Part shown: positions 17,717-27,500 of the stretch, piece by piece
How positions within the stretch are numbered: the first letter of the stretch is position 1
Layout of the letters: every line of letters begins with the position of its first letter
Source of the DNA: an uncultured Carboxylicivirga sp.
GTDB lineage: Bacteria > Bacteroidota > Bacteroidia > Bacteroidales > Marinilabiliaceae
Assembly (NCBI RefSeq): GCF_963668385.1
Contig: NZ_OY764327.1
Coordinates: 4,498,501 to 4,562,500 of the forward strand
Direction: 5' to 3'
DNA: 64,000 nucleotides
Position numbers and translations under genes: made by a program
The notes under the pieces: generated by a model
What the model saw: only the letters and a program-made list of their open reading frames with translations
What the model was told of the DNA's origin: nothing
Database searches by the model: none

Positions 17717-18748
17717 CTAAAATCTTTCTGAAGGATGAATAATGTTTCGTATTGAGGAACTTGGTAGGATATAAACTAATCCAAATTCAAAACCATTACT
17801 ATTCGAATAACTCTTTTTTAATCCCGAAATATCATAATCATAACTTGTAAAAAATCTCCACTTATGGTAGCTGAATCCAAATGCAAAAATTAAGCTTTCG
17901 ACATCATTTAAAATTCCATTTCTAACAAACACACCTGCCATTATATTATCTAGTTCAGATGTTTCCTTTAAATCATAACCAATATTTGTTCCAAGTAAGG
18001 ATTGTTTTGCTTTACCCTGCATTATCAGAACTAATGCTGGTAATGCAAAAAAATGATCAGCAAAAGTATAGTCAACTTTAAGATGAAATACATTTCTGAT
18101 GTTAGTTTTATATTCAATATTAAAAAACGTATCATTAGGTCTGTTAATATTTTGCATGGAGTATCCTATGCTGGCATTTTTACCATTAAATGTCTTAATT
18201 GCCAAAAATCCTACTCCCGCTGAAAAGGAACTACTTGTACTCATTTCAAATAATTCGCTTGTGGGTAAATGAGGATCAAAAGACCCTAAGTCGCGATTAT
18301 ATTGATCGGGAAATGTTTCATTTGTTCCATCAAACATTCTTCTATTATATCCAAGTTGAATACCTGTTGAGAATGATAATGACTGCGATAATTTTAATTT
18401 TTTTGCTAAGCTTAAATATAAATAATGTGCCGGTAGCGTATTTCCAGCTGAATTATCATAGCTATAATAGATTCCAAAATCAATTTGCTCACCAAAAGGG
18501 AAAAAAGGCTTTTCAAAGCTGGTATAAAAAGTACTATATGGTTTACTAATGTTAGTTCCTTGAGCCCTGTATAGGCCAACAACTCTCATATCACCAATAA
18601 AATTACCTATGCTAGCAGGATTCAAAGTTAAATGAGTAACATATACATTTGAAAAGTGAATATTTTGTGCATACCCAACATTATTTAATAGTATCATTAA
18701 TAAGAATACCAGTTTATTATAGATGGTTTTAATATTTTTCTCAGTCAT
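17717..18748 (-). CDS. PorP/SprF-family T9SS membrane protein
   Basis: This outer-membrane beta-barrel protein of about 343 residues has a signal peptide (FLLMILLNNVGYAQN). The family start FSNVYVTHLTLNPASIGNF is characteristic of PorP/SprF (TIGR03519), and the C-terminus has amphipathic strands ending FEFGLVYILPSS. In Flavobacterium johnsoniae, SprF is needed for secretion of the adhesin SprB. Here the gene is divergent from a giant PKD protein with a type B sorting domain, so it is most likely that protein's dedicated secretion or anchoring partner. Divergent spacing is 97 bp. Confidence 0.9.
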   Translation of the reverse strand: MTEKNIKTIYNKLVFLLMILLNNVGYAQNIHFSNVYVTHLTLNPASIGNFIGDMRVVGLYRAQGTNISKPYSTFYTSFEKPFFPFGEQIDFGIYYSYDNSAGNTLPAHYLYLSLAKKLKLSQSLSFSTGIQLGYNRRMFDGTNETFPDQYNRDLGSFDPHLPTSELFEMSTSSSFSAGVGFLAIKTFNGKNASIGYSMQNINRPNDTFFNIEYKTNIRNVFHLKVDYTFADHFFALPALVLIMQGKAKQSLLGTNIGYDLKETSELDNIMAGVFVRNGILNDVESLIFAFGFSYHKWRFFTSYDYDISGLKKSYSNSNGFEFGLVYILPSSSIRNIIHPSERF

Positions 18749-18845
18749 AAACTATCAGTAATTTATAATCAAATTAAGGTATACAATTGAAAATAGCAAT
18801 TTATTTAATTAAATTAGTAAACAACCAATTACATACTAACCAGCT

Positions 18846-21800
18846 ATGAGAAGTCTTTTAGTAATAAATATTCTACTTAGCATAACAAGTGTAGCAAAGT
18901 CACAATTCATTCTTGATTTTACATCAGATATTGAGAATGGATGTTCGCCCATAGTTGTTAGTTTCGAGAATACTTCTACTTATCCAGAGAATGCACAATA
19001 CTTTTGGGAATTTGGAAACGGTAACACATCCACTGAAAAAAATCCTCAAACTTCATACATCAATCCTGGTAGTTATAATATTACTTTGCAAGTTGAATTT
19101 AATGGGGTGAAAGAATCTATATCAAAAAATGGCTATATTCAAGTTTATGCAGCACCTGATATTGATTTTTCTCTTGTGGATTCCCCAAATGGCTGCGTTC
19201 CCTTTAAAATTCGTACAATTCCTTTTAGCTCTGAAATTGAAGCAATTTCTAAATATAGTTGGAGTTTTGGTGATGGTTATATAAGTAATTTACAAGAGCC
19301 TGAGCACATCTATAATATACAAGGTGATTTTTCGATCACTCTTATTGTTGAAAATGAATTTGGATGTAAAGCCTCCGTAACCAAAAATCAATTGGTAAGT
19401 ACTTATAAGCCAATTGCAAAATTTGGAGTTAATAATACATATGGCTGTTATGGTGTATTAAATGTTGATTTTAATAACTTATCAGAGAGTGTTTTAGATT
19501 ATTCGAGTACATGGAGTTACGGGGATAATGAATCATCCTCAAGAAATTCGCCTGAGCATACTTATACGAGTAAAGGCATATATGATGTATCTCTTAAAAT
19601 TGTGGATGAACTTGGTTGTACAGATTCGATTGGTGTTGATAGACTAATTACTGTTGAAAAAGTGCAGGCAAGTTTCTCGATTAGTAAGGATACAATATGT
19701 TTAGGTGAGACTTTAAAAACAAGTAACTTTAGCACTGATGCCGATACCTACTTATGGTCGTTTGATGGGAACAGAAATTCTACAGAATACGAACCCGAAA
19801 CATTTTTTAATCAATATGGAAATCATTCCATAACCTTAACTGCTAGTAGGAAAAACTGCCAATCTGATACAACTGTTGATATAACTGTTGAATTTGTTGA
19901 AGCTAATTTTTCACCTCTGGATACCTTTCTTTGTAAAGCTGAAGAATTAATGTTCTATAATGACATGTCGGTAAATGCTGTAGAATGGAATTGGCGATTT
20001 GGATATGGAGCCACATCAAGTAATCAAAATCCTGTTGTTCTGATTCCCAATTCAAAAGAATTGCAAGAGGAGCATAAAATGGTTTACACAGATACATTAA
20101 CAGTGACAAGTAAACACGGGTGCAGGAATACGAAAGTAGCAGAAAGAAATATCACCATTCAAACTCCACAAATAAACCTTAATGGAGATCCAATATCTGG
20201 ATGTGCACCAGTTATTGCAAACTTATCAGCCAATGTAATTTACGATACTAATAAAGATACGATTAAAACACAGTTTTGGTCTGTTAATGCTCAAAGTGTT
20301 TCAACAGAAAATACTTACCAATATACTCAATCAGAAATAGGTTCCCAGTCCATTGTATACGAAATAGAAACTGAATACGGTTGTGTGTTCACTTCTAATA
20401 TAAGAATAAGTGCAGGAGAAAAATTAACTCCAACCTTTACTATAGATCCAGCAGGCCCTATTTGTGCATCAGAAACAGTAATATTAACCGGATCAGTTGA
20501 AGAACAAGATAAACTATTCAAAGTGTTTTGGGATCTAGATGATAATAGTGAAATTATGCCATCTCAAATAATGCCACATGCTTTTCAGGATACTGGCTAT
20601 ATGAATATTACTTTTGGTGTCGATAATTATGGATGCTATAGTAGTATCACAAAAGATGATGCTATTTATGTAAAAGGTCCATTTGTTCAGGTGAATGTGA
20701 ACAGAGATTGTGAAAATCCTTTAGATTACTCCTTCAATGCGGAAGTAAAAGGGGCTGATTCCTTTTATTGGAATTTTAATGATGGATCAGCTTTACTCTA
20801 TGATAATGCTAATCCCGCACATACTTATGTGCAAACTGGAGATTATCCTGCAATAATTATAGCGGATAATCTGACAAATGGATGTTCTTTTGAATCGAAA
20901 GTTAATGTAAGAGTAAGAGATTTGCAAGCAAGATTTTCTTATGATCCAATTATGCGCTGTCTGAATAGTCCTATAACTTTTGATCCCACAACAACAGATG
21001 ACAATTATTATTTTAGCTATAATAATCAGAGTATTGAATATTTATTTTTAATCGACAATAAGCCTTATGTAGCCGAAGACTTATTAACTTATGCATTTAA
21101 AGAAAAAGGTAATCATGACGTAAGTTTAGTAGTGCATGATGTAAATCAATGTGTTGATACTTTAACCAAGGCAGTACATATTTTTCATCCTGATGTGGAT
21201 TTTGAAAGTAATTACAAAATAGGCTGTATGCCAGTTACTTTTGAGTTTGTAGACAAAACATTATCTGATACAATTTTACAAAGTTGGAATTGGTCTTTTG
21301 GGGATGGTGGCAGTTCTATTATTCAATCACCTGAACATGATTATATGGAGTTTGGAAAATATAATGTTACACTAACCGTTCAAGATGCTGAAGGGTGTAC
21401 GGCATCACTAGAAAAAAAAGAAGATATTCTTGCAATATTGCCAGGTGCATCTTTTACTGCCGATGATTCAACTGCATGCATTAATCAAGAAATTAATTTA
21501 TTTGAAAATACTCAGAGTCAAATCAAATCGTATAAATGGTATATAGATGATGTTTTAATTTCAGAAGAAGAATCTCCTATATTTATTCCTGTAGATACTG
21601 GTTATTATAAAGTAGCTCTCGAAATAATTGATGATCATGGATGTGAGGCTAGCAAAATTAAAAGTAATTTTATTCATATTCAAAAACCTCCTATTGCCGA
21701 ATTTAATTCATCTAGTACATATTCAGATTGTTATCCTTTTTTAGTTCAGTTTTATGATGATTCACAAACAGATTATCCTGGCACTTGGAATTGGTTGTTT

Positions 21801-23177
21801 GATGAGGGTAACAACAAGTCTGTTTTGCAAAATCCATCCTTTATATATTCAAAACCTGGCAATTATGATGTAACATTAATTAGCTTTAGTTCTTATGGAT
21901 GTAGTGATACTATTACAAAACCAGATTATATACATGTAAAAGGACCTTATGCAGTTCCTGTAATTCAAGATACAATTTGTACATTTAGTCCTACTCATTT
22001 TACGGTAGTAGATACTGTTGATATTTACGAAATTGCCTGGGATTTGGGTGATGGTAATTTAAGATACACACATGAATTAGATTATACATATAATTATGCT
22101 GGCCATAAATATCCATCCTTAATAATTAAATCAGATAGCATAGGTACGTGTAATATATTAATTCAGGATACTGTTTATGTTATGGATTTTTCATCTGATT
22201 TTATTCTGGATATCAATCCTAACAGTGGATGTATTCCCCTTAATGCAGATTTAATAAATCAGTCATCAAATGCAAATGTATTCGAGTGGTTTGTTAATGA
22301 TGAATCGAGTTCAGTAAAATTAAACCACTCAATTAACATTAATAAGGCTGGTGTAACTCAAGTGCATTTAGTGGCTAAAAATAGTCTGTACGCTTGTATT
22401 GATACAAGTAGTATAAAAACCATAGAAGCATTCCCTCCTCCTATTATTGAAACAAGTGCTGATACGCTAATATGTTTAGGTGATCAAATAATTATAAAGG
22501 CAAAAGGAGGTGTCCAATATCAATGGTCGCCAGTATCTGGTTTAGACGATTCATTAATTGATTCACCAATTGCTCAACCCGATATTTCCACTAGCTATAG
22601 CGTATTAGTCACGGATGAAAACAAATGTTTTGCTTCTGATACTGTTTTTATTGAAGTGCAACAAATTCCTTATATATCTTTTGAAGACACTACTATATTT
22701 ATTGGTGAGACGGTAAATATTACAGTTCCACATAAAGGTCTTTTATCCGCAGAATGGAAAGATTTACCCGGCCTTAGTTGTCTCAATTGCTTTACAAATA
22801 CTCTACAACCATTATTAACAACTGAATATCAAGTGTGGATCACAGATTCTAATAATTGTTTTACAGTAAATTATCCTTATCTTATAGAAGTAATAAAAAA
22901 ATATTCAGTTGATGTTCCATCTGCTTTTACTCCCAATGGAGATGGGATTAATGATCTTTTATTCGTGAAAGGATGGGGTATAAAACAATTAATTGAATTT
23001 AAGGTGTTTAATCGCTTCGGTGAGATGGTTTATGAATCAAATGAGTTAGAGAAAGGATGGGATGGCATATATAAAGGTAGCCCTTTACCAACCGAAACCT
23101 ATCAGTATTTATTACAAGTACTTACATATGATAATGAGGTATTAAAAAAATCTGGAAGTATAAAAATAATTAGATAA
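18846..23177 (+). CDS. Giant PKD-repeat surface adhesin with T9SS type B sorting domain
   Basis: This 1443-residue secreted protein has a signal peptide ending at SVAKSQ. It continues as a long row of PKD-type domains of about 85-90 residues, each with a W-x-F-G-D/N-G-like core (for example WSFGDGYISN, WNWSFGDGGSS) and paired cysteines. The C-terminal about 90 residues, from SAFTPNGDGINDLLFV to the final SGSIKIIR, form the gliding-motility-associated type B C-terminal domain (TIGR04131). In SprB-type systems that domain directs secretion through T9SS and needs a PorP/SprF partner, which is encoded divergently next door. Adhesion or matrix binding is the likely role; the ligand is unknown. Confidence 0.92.
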   Translation: MRSLLVINILLSITSVAKSQFILDFTSDIENGCSPIVVSFENTSTYPENAQYFWEFGNGNTSTEKNPQTSYINPGSYNITLQVEFNGVKESISKNGYIQVYAAPDIDFSLVDSPNGCVPFKIRTIPFSSEIEAISKYSWSFGDGYISNLQEPEHIYNIQGDFSITLIVENEFGCKASVTKNQLVSTYKPIAKFGVNNTYGCYGVLNVDFNNLSESVLDYSSTWSYGDNESSSRNSPEHTYTSKGIYDVSLKIVDELGCTDSIGVDRLITVEKVQASFSISKDTICLGETLKTSNFSTDADTYLWSFDGNRNSTEYEPETFFNQYGNHSITLTASRKNCQSDTTVDITVEFVEANFSPLDTFLCKAEELMFYNDMSVNAVEWNWRFGYGATSSNQNPVVLIPNSKELQEEHKMVYTDTLTVTSKHGCRNTKVAERNITIQTPQINLNGDPISGCAPVIANLSANVIYDTNKDTIKTQFWSVNAQSVSTENTYQYTQSEIGSQSIVYEIETEYGCVFTSNIRISAGEKLTPTFTIDPAGPICASETVILTGSVEEQDKLFKVFWDLDDNSEIMPSQIMPHAFQDTGYMNITFGVDNYGCYSSITKDDAIYVKGPFVQVNVNRDCENPLDYSFNAEVKGADSFYWNFNDGSALLYDNANPAHTYVQTGDYPAIIIADNLTNGCSFESKVNVRVRDLQARFSYDPIMRCLNSPITFDPTTTDDNYYFSYNNQSIEYLFLIDNKPYVAEDLLTYAFKEKGNHDVSLVVHDVNQCVDTLTKAVHIFHPDVDFESNYKIGCMPVTFEFVDKTLSDTILQSWNWSFGDGGSSIIQSPEHDYMEFGKYNVTLTVQDAEGCTASLEKKEDILAILPGASFTADDSTACINQEINLFENTQSQIKSYKWYIDDVLISEEESPIFIPVDTGYYKVALEIIDDHGCEASKIKSNFIHIQKPPIAEFNSSSTYSDCYPFLVQFYDDSQTDYPGTWNWLFDEGNNKSVLQNPSFIYSKPGNYDVTLISFSSYGCSDTITKPDYIHVKGPYAVPVIQDTICTFSPTHFTVVDTVDIYEIAWDLGDGNLRYTHELDYTYNYAGHKYPSLIIKSDSIGTCNILIQDTVYVMDFSSDFILDINPNSGCIPLNADLINQSSNANVFEWFVNDESSSVKLNHSININKAGVTQVHLVAKNSLYACIDTSSIKTIEAFPPPIIETSADTLICLGDQIIIKAKGGVQYQWSPVSGLDDSLIDSPIAQPDISTSYSVLVTDENKCFASDTVFIEVQQIPYISFEDTTIFIGETVNITVPHKGLLSAEWKDLPGLSCLNCFTNTLQPLLTTEYQVWITDSNNCFTVNYPYLIEVIKKYSVDVPSAFTPNGDGINDLLFVKGWGIKQLIEFKVFNRFGEMVYESNELEKGWDGIYKGSPLPTETYQYLLQVLTYDNEVLKKSGSIKIIR

Positions 23178-23190
23178 GAGCTTTAGAAAA

Positions 23191-24060
23191 ATGAAATACA
23201 GATATATACTTTTTTTACTAGGATGTAAGGTATTGATGATGCAATCGGTTTGGGCAACCCAAACTCAAACTGTACTATATTCCAATAAAACGAGTCCAGA
23301 TAGTATAACTAATTACATTTATTCGTTTCCAAGCCCTGATGAATTAATGGCCTTTATTAAAACCAAAGAGCTTGAATTTATTCCTGATTATTTAGTAGAA
23401 CCATCTAATTTATATTTATATGATACTGACCATGAAAAACTTTTACTATTGGGTATTTATATGGCAGATATGGCCTATTGTACTATGTTGAATGAATCGA
23501 CAAGAGGTGTTAAATATATAGATAACATTACCAAAATAGCTGAAGAATTAAGCCTATATCCTTTTATCGATGATGTCCTAAAAGATAGAATGATTACGAA
23601 TCTAGGTAACGTAGATTCATTAACAATAATATCTACTGAAATACATAAATCAACAGTAGAGTTTCTTTGGTATAATGAACGATTTAGCTCTTATGCCGTT
23701 ATTTCATTAAGTAGTATTGTAGAAAGTCTTTTTCTATTGCTTAACTCTTATGATTTATCTAAATCGAATGATATTTTAAATCAAAAAATAGTCGATCAAA
23801 AGGGACTTTTTTCTAATCTGGATGAAATGTTATTCAAATATGCTGATAATGAAAAAATAATGTTATTACGCAATGAATTACAAACCATCATTTTAGCTTA
23901 TAAAAAAATTATTGAAGATAAAGAAGCTAGGGTAATTGAAACCCCAAAAGGTATTATCATAATAGGTCAGAAAAACAATCAAATTATAGATAAAGAGAAG
24001 ATTATTCATTTAAGGAAAGAAATTAATAAACTAAGATATAAATGGATTAAAAATGAATAA
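23191..24060 (+). CDS. Secreted protein of unknown function, family B (copy 2)
   Basis: This protein is a paralog of the lipoprotein at 14706-15611: FPSPDELMAFIKTKELEFIP and LLGIYMADMAYCT match LPSPEEVIQYIKSND and LLGMYLADLAYLS in place and spacing. It has an ordinary signal peptide (LFLLGCKVLMMQSVWA) without a clear lipobox at the cleavage site, so one copy may be lipid-anchored and the other periplasmic. It is mostly helical. It starts 13 bp after the giant adhesin and ends 2 bp before family A copy 2, so it is in the adhesin operon. Confidence 0.65.
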   Translation: MKYRYILFLLGCKVLMMQSVWATQTQTVLYSNKTSPDSITNYIYSFPSPDELMAFIKTKELEFIPDYLVEPSNLYLYDTDHEKLLLLGIYMADMAYCTMLNESTRGVKYIDNITKIAEELSLYPFIDDVLKDRMITNLGNVDSLTIISTEIHKSTVEFLWYNERFSSYAVISLSSIVESLFLLLNSYDLSKSNDILNQKIVDQKGLFSNLDEMLFKYADNEKIMLLRNELQTIILAYKKIIEDKEARVIETPKGIIIIGQKNNQIIDKEKIIHLRKEINKLRYKWIKNE

Positions 24061-24062
24061 TT

Positions 24063-24494
24063 ATGAAAACTTTCCCATACCTAATACTACTAATGTCTTT
24101 TCTAGTTTCGATGAGCAGTCACGGTCAGGATTGCAGAAATTTTGAAAAGAAATGCCCAAGTCCGCCCAAAGATTATAAGATAAGTTCATTATCCAAGTCC
24201 TTTTCGTTGCGCAAAAAACAGATCATACATGTAAAACTAACATTGTTTTCAAATCGATTGTATTTCTTTTCTGTAGATGGGAAAAAGAACCTTGGAGTTA
24301 TTCATTTTCGAATTTTTGAAGATAACGAAGAACGACGCATCATATATGATAATGCCTCAAATGGGTTCGATAAAACCAAAATTTTAAACATTCAATCTAC
24401 TGTTAACTTAGTGATTGAAGTTTCAGCTCCCTCCTATTTCAAAGATAGAGTGAGAGAATGTTCAGGTCTCCTTGTTGCCTATAAGGCATTGTAG
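24063..24494 (+). CDS. Secreted protein of unknown function, family A (copy 2)
   Basis: This 143-residue protein has a signal peptide (ILLMSFLVSMSSHGQ). The predicted beta-rich body (IIHVKLTLFSNRLYFFSVDG, LGVIHFRIF, TVNLVIEVSAP) has the same layout as the family A protein at 13028-13516. Sequence identity is low but order and length agree. It has several cysteines near the mature N-terminus (DCRNFEKKCPSPPK). No function can be assigned. Confidence 0.6.
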   Translation: MKTFPYLILLMSFLVSMSSHGQDCRNFEKKCPSPPKDYKISSLSKSFSLRKKQIIHVKLTLFSNRLYFFSVDGKKNLGVIHFRIFEDNEERRIIYDNASNGFDKTKILNIQSTVNLVIEVSAPSYFKDRVRECSGLLVAYKAL

Positions 24495-24549
24495 TAAAAT
24501 ATGTAGTCATTTTATTCCTCGAAGATTATTAACGCATTAAAATCTTGTA

Positions 24550-27500
24550 ATGAAACGCACTTCGTCAACATTTACATTATGTACTTGGATACTTTGCCAG
24601 ACATTTGTTTTGGCCAACTCAAAAATCGACATTAATAAACCAGTTGATGAGCAAAAAAAAATAATTGTTGTTGCTGAATCAAATTATTATCCCTTCTCAT
24701 ATGTTAACGAAAACGGTGAAGCTGAAGGATTCTCAATTGAGATCTTAAATGCAGCAATCGAATCATCACAATTTGAGACTCAAATCAATTTTGGAATATG
24801 GACAAATAATATAGATGATTTATTAAATGGCAATGCAGATGTAATTCCAATTATGGCTAAAAATGTGGATAGAGAACAATATTATGCATTCTCGTATCCT
24901 TATTATACTATGAAAGGGGCTGTTTTTGTCAGAAGTAGAGAAAATTCAATTAAAACCATGAAAGATCTGAAGAATAAGAAGATTTTGGTCATGAAAGATG
25001 ATATTGCACACGAATATCTATTACGAGAGCACTTAACCGACTCTATTTATACAGCTACATCATATCAAGAAGCTTTTAGAATACTAGATAGTGGTAAATG
25101 TGATGCTGTATTAGCACAAAAATTAGTTGGTTCAAAAATTTTAGAACAATTAAGTATTACTAGTATAAAACCTATTAATTTAATACTTCCCAATTATAGT
25201 ACTGATTTTTGTTTTGCAGTAAAAAAAGAAAATACAGCTCTAATAGATACCTTAAACAGAGGTTTAACTAACATCATTTCAAATGGTATTTATGATCGTA
25301 TTCAAGATAAATGGTTTAGTAAAGAAACTCCTAAACAATTAACATTTAAAGAGAGAGTTTGGATATTGTTAATTGTTTTAATTCCTGTTCTACTAATTAC
25401 TTCAACTATTATTATCTATTTTCTTAAAAACAGTATTAGAAAACGCTCTGTTCAATTAAAGAAAGAAATCGAACAACATAAACAAACTCTATTTAGATTA
25501 AGTTATCAGAATAATTTACAGGAAATAACCGAGAATATAACCAAAGTAGGCGGTTGGTTCTTTAACGTTAATACTCAGAGAATATCACTTACAAATGGGG
25601 TATATAAAATACTAGAACTGGATCCTCAGAAATTTCAAATTTCAAGTCTTGGTAGTTTTTTTGCTCTTTTTAACAAAGAAACACAATATATTATACGCCA
25701 AAAAATTAATTACTTGGTAGATGAGGGCAATAATTTTAGTATTGAAATACCATATCCAATTAGTAAAAATCGAGATAAATGGTTGCATGTATTCGGTAAG
25801 GCAAAAAAAGAAAATAATAAAATAAAAATCATATACGGAAATATACGCGATATCACCAATCAAAAAGATGTCCAAAATAATTTAACGATAAGTCAAAAAA
25901 GATATCAAAGATTATTTGAACAGATGACTCAAGGAGTCATATATACTGATGCAGAAGGAATCGTTATAGAAGCTAATCCTTCTGCTGAAAGAATTATAGG
26001 TTTAAATAGGGAGCAAATGCAAGATACAAACCTTTTAAACCCAAGATGGAAAAGAGTTCATAAAGGATCATTGATTCCACTTATAGAAGAAAATCCTGCA
26101 TTAATTACTTTAAAAACAGGAAAACCAATAGTTAACGAGTTATATGCTATTGACAAGCCTGGTTCGAAAAATCCAACTTGGGTCTTAGTCGATTCAAAAT
26201 TAGAATATTATGGATATGATAATAATACGAAGGTCGTTTTTACAACTTTTACAAACATTACAGAACTGAAAGAAGCTGAAGAACAATTACAAAAAAGTGA
26301 ATTAATGCATCGTTTACTTTTTGATAATAATCCAATGCCAATGTGTGTTTATGATCATAAAACGATGAAATTTATAAACGTAAATAATACTGCATGTGAG
26401 GTTTATGGTTATTCAAAAAAAGAATTTATGGAAATTGATATGAAAGAATTAATTCCCTACGAAGATCTGGAAACTTTAAATAAAGACATTAATCAAGCTG
26501 CAGAATTGGAGGCTTATCATACTATAAATAGGAGACATAAATTAAAAAATGGTAAGGTTATTTATGTTGAGACATTTTCTAATTCATTTAAGGTGAAAGA
26601 TCAAAATGCTAGAATAGTTGCAGTAAGTGATATTACAGAAAAACATAAAGTAATCGAAAAAATAAAACTTAGTGAAGAAAAATTAAATTTTTCACAAGTT
26701 ACAGCTAAAATGGGTAACTGGACAAAAAATTTTGAGACAGGAGAGTTTACGTATTCAGAAAATTATATTAAACTTTTAAATCTGAATAATAAAATAACTC
26801 CTATTACTGATTTTGATATAATTCGTAATATCCATCCTGATGATCAGGCAATGTTCGATAATCCAAATGTAAATAATATTGAAAATAACTCCATTCAGTT
26901 CAGATATATAATGCCCGATAAAAGCATTAAATGGTTTCAGTTAATTGTGCAACCTTCAATAAAGAATAAACAAATTAATGAAGTTTCTGGAGTTATTATT
27001 GACATAACAGAAAAGAAAAATATAGAACTAAAGTTAGTTGAGCATAACGAAAAGCTGAATACTATAATTAATTCAATACCAGATCAACTCTTTGTCCATG
27101 ACTCAGACGGTGTTTTTTTAGAAGCTTATACCAAAGGCACAAACAAGCAAACACTTAATAATAAGTCTATAATTGGTAAAAAATTGTTTGATATTTATGG
27201 TGAAAAATCGGGTAAAGAAAATCTTACTAAAATTGAACAATGCATAAAATCGCAATCAATAGTATTTCATGAATTTACTATAACGGTTGATCATACAACA
27301 TTTCATCTCGAGGTTAGAACTGTACCTTATCTTCAAGATAAGGTAATTAGACTGGTTCGAAATATCACTGATAGAATTGCTAATCAGAATGAAATTCGTA
27401 AATTAAGCCTTGCTGTAGAACAAAGTCCGGTATCTATTTTAATAACTGATATTAATTTCCAAATTGAATATGCGAATGAAGCTTTTGTGAAGTATTCCGG

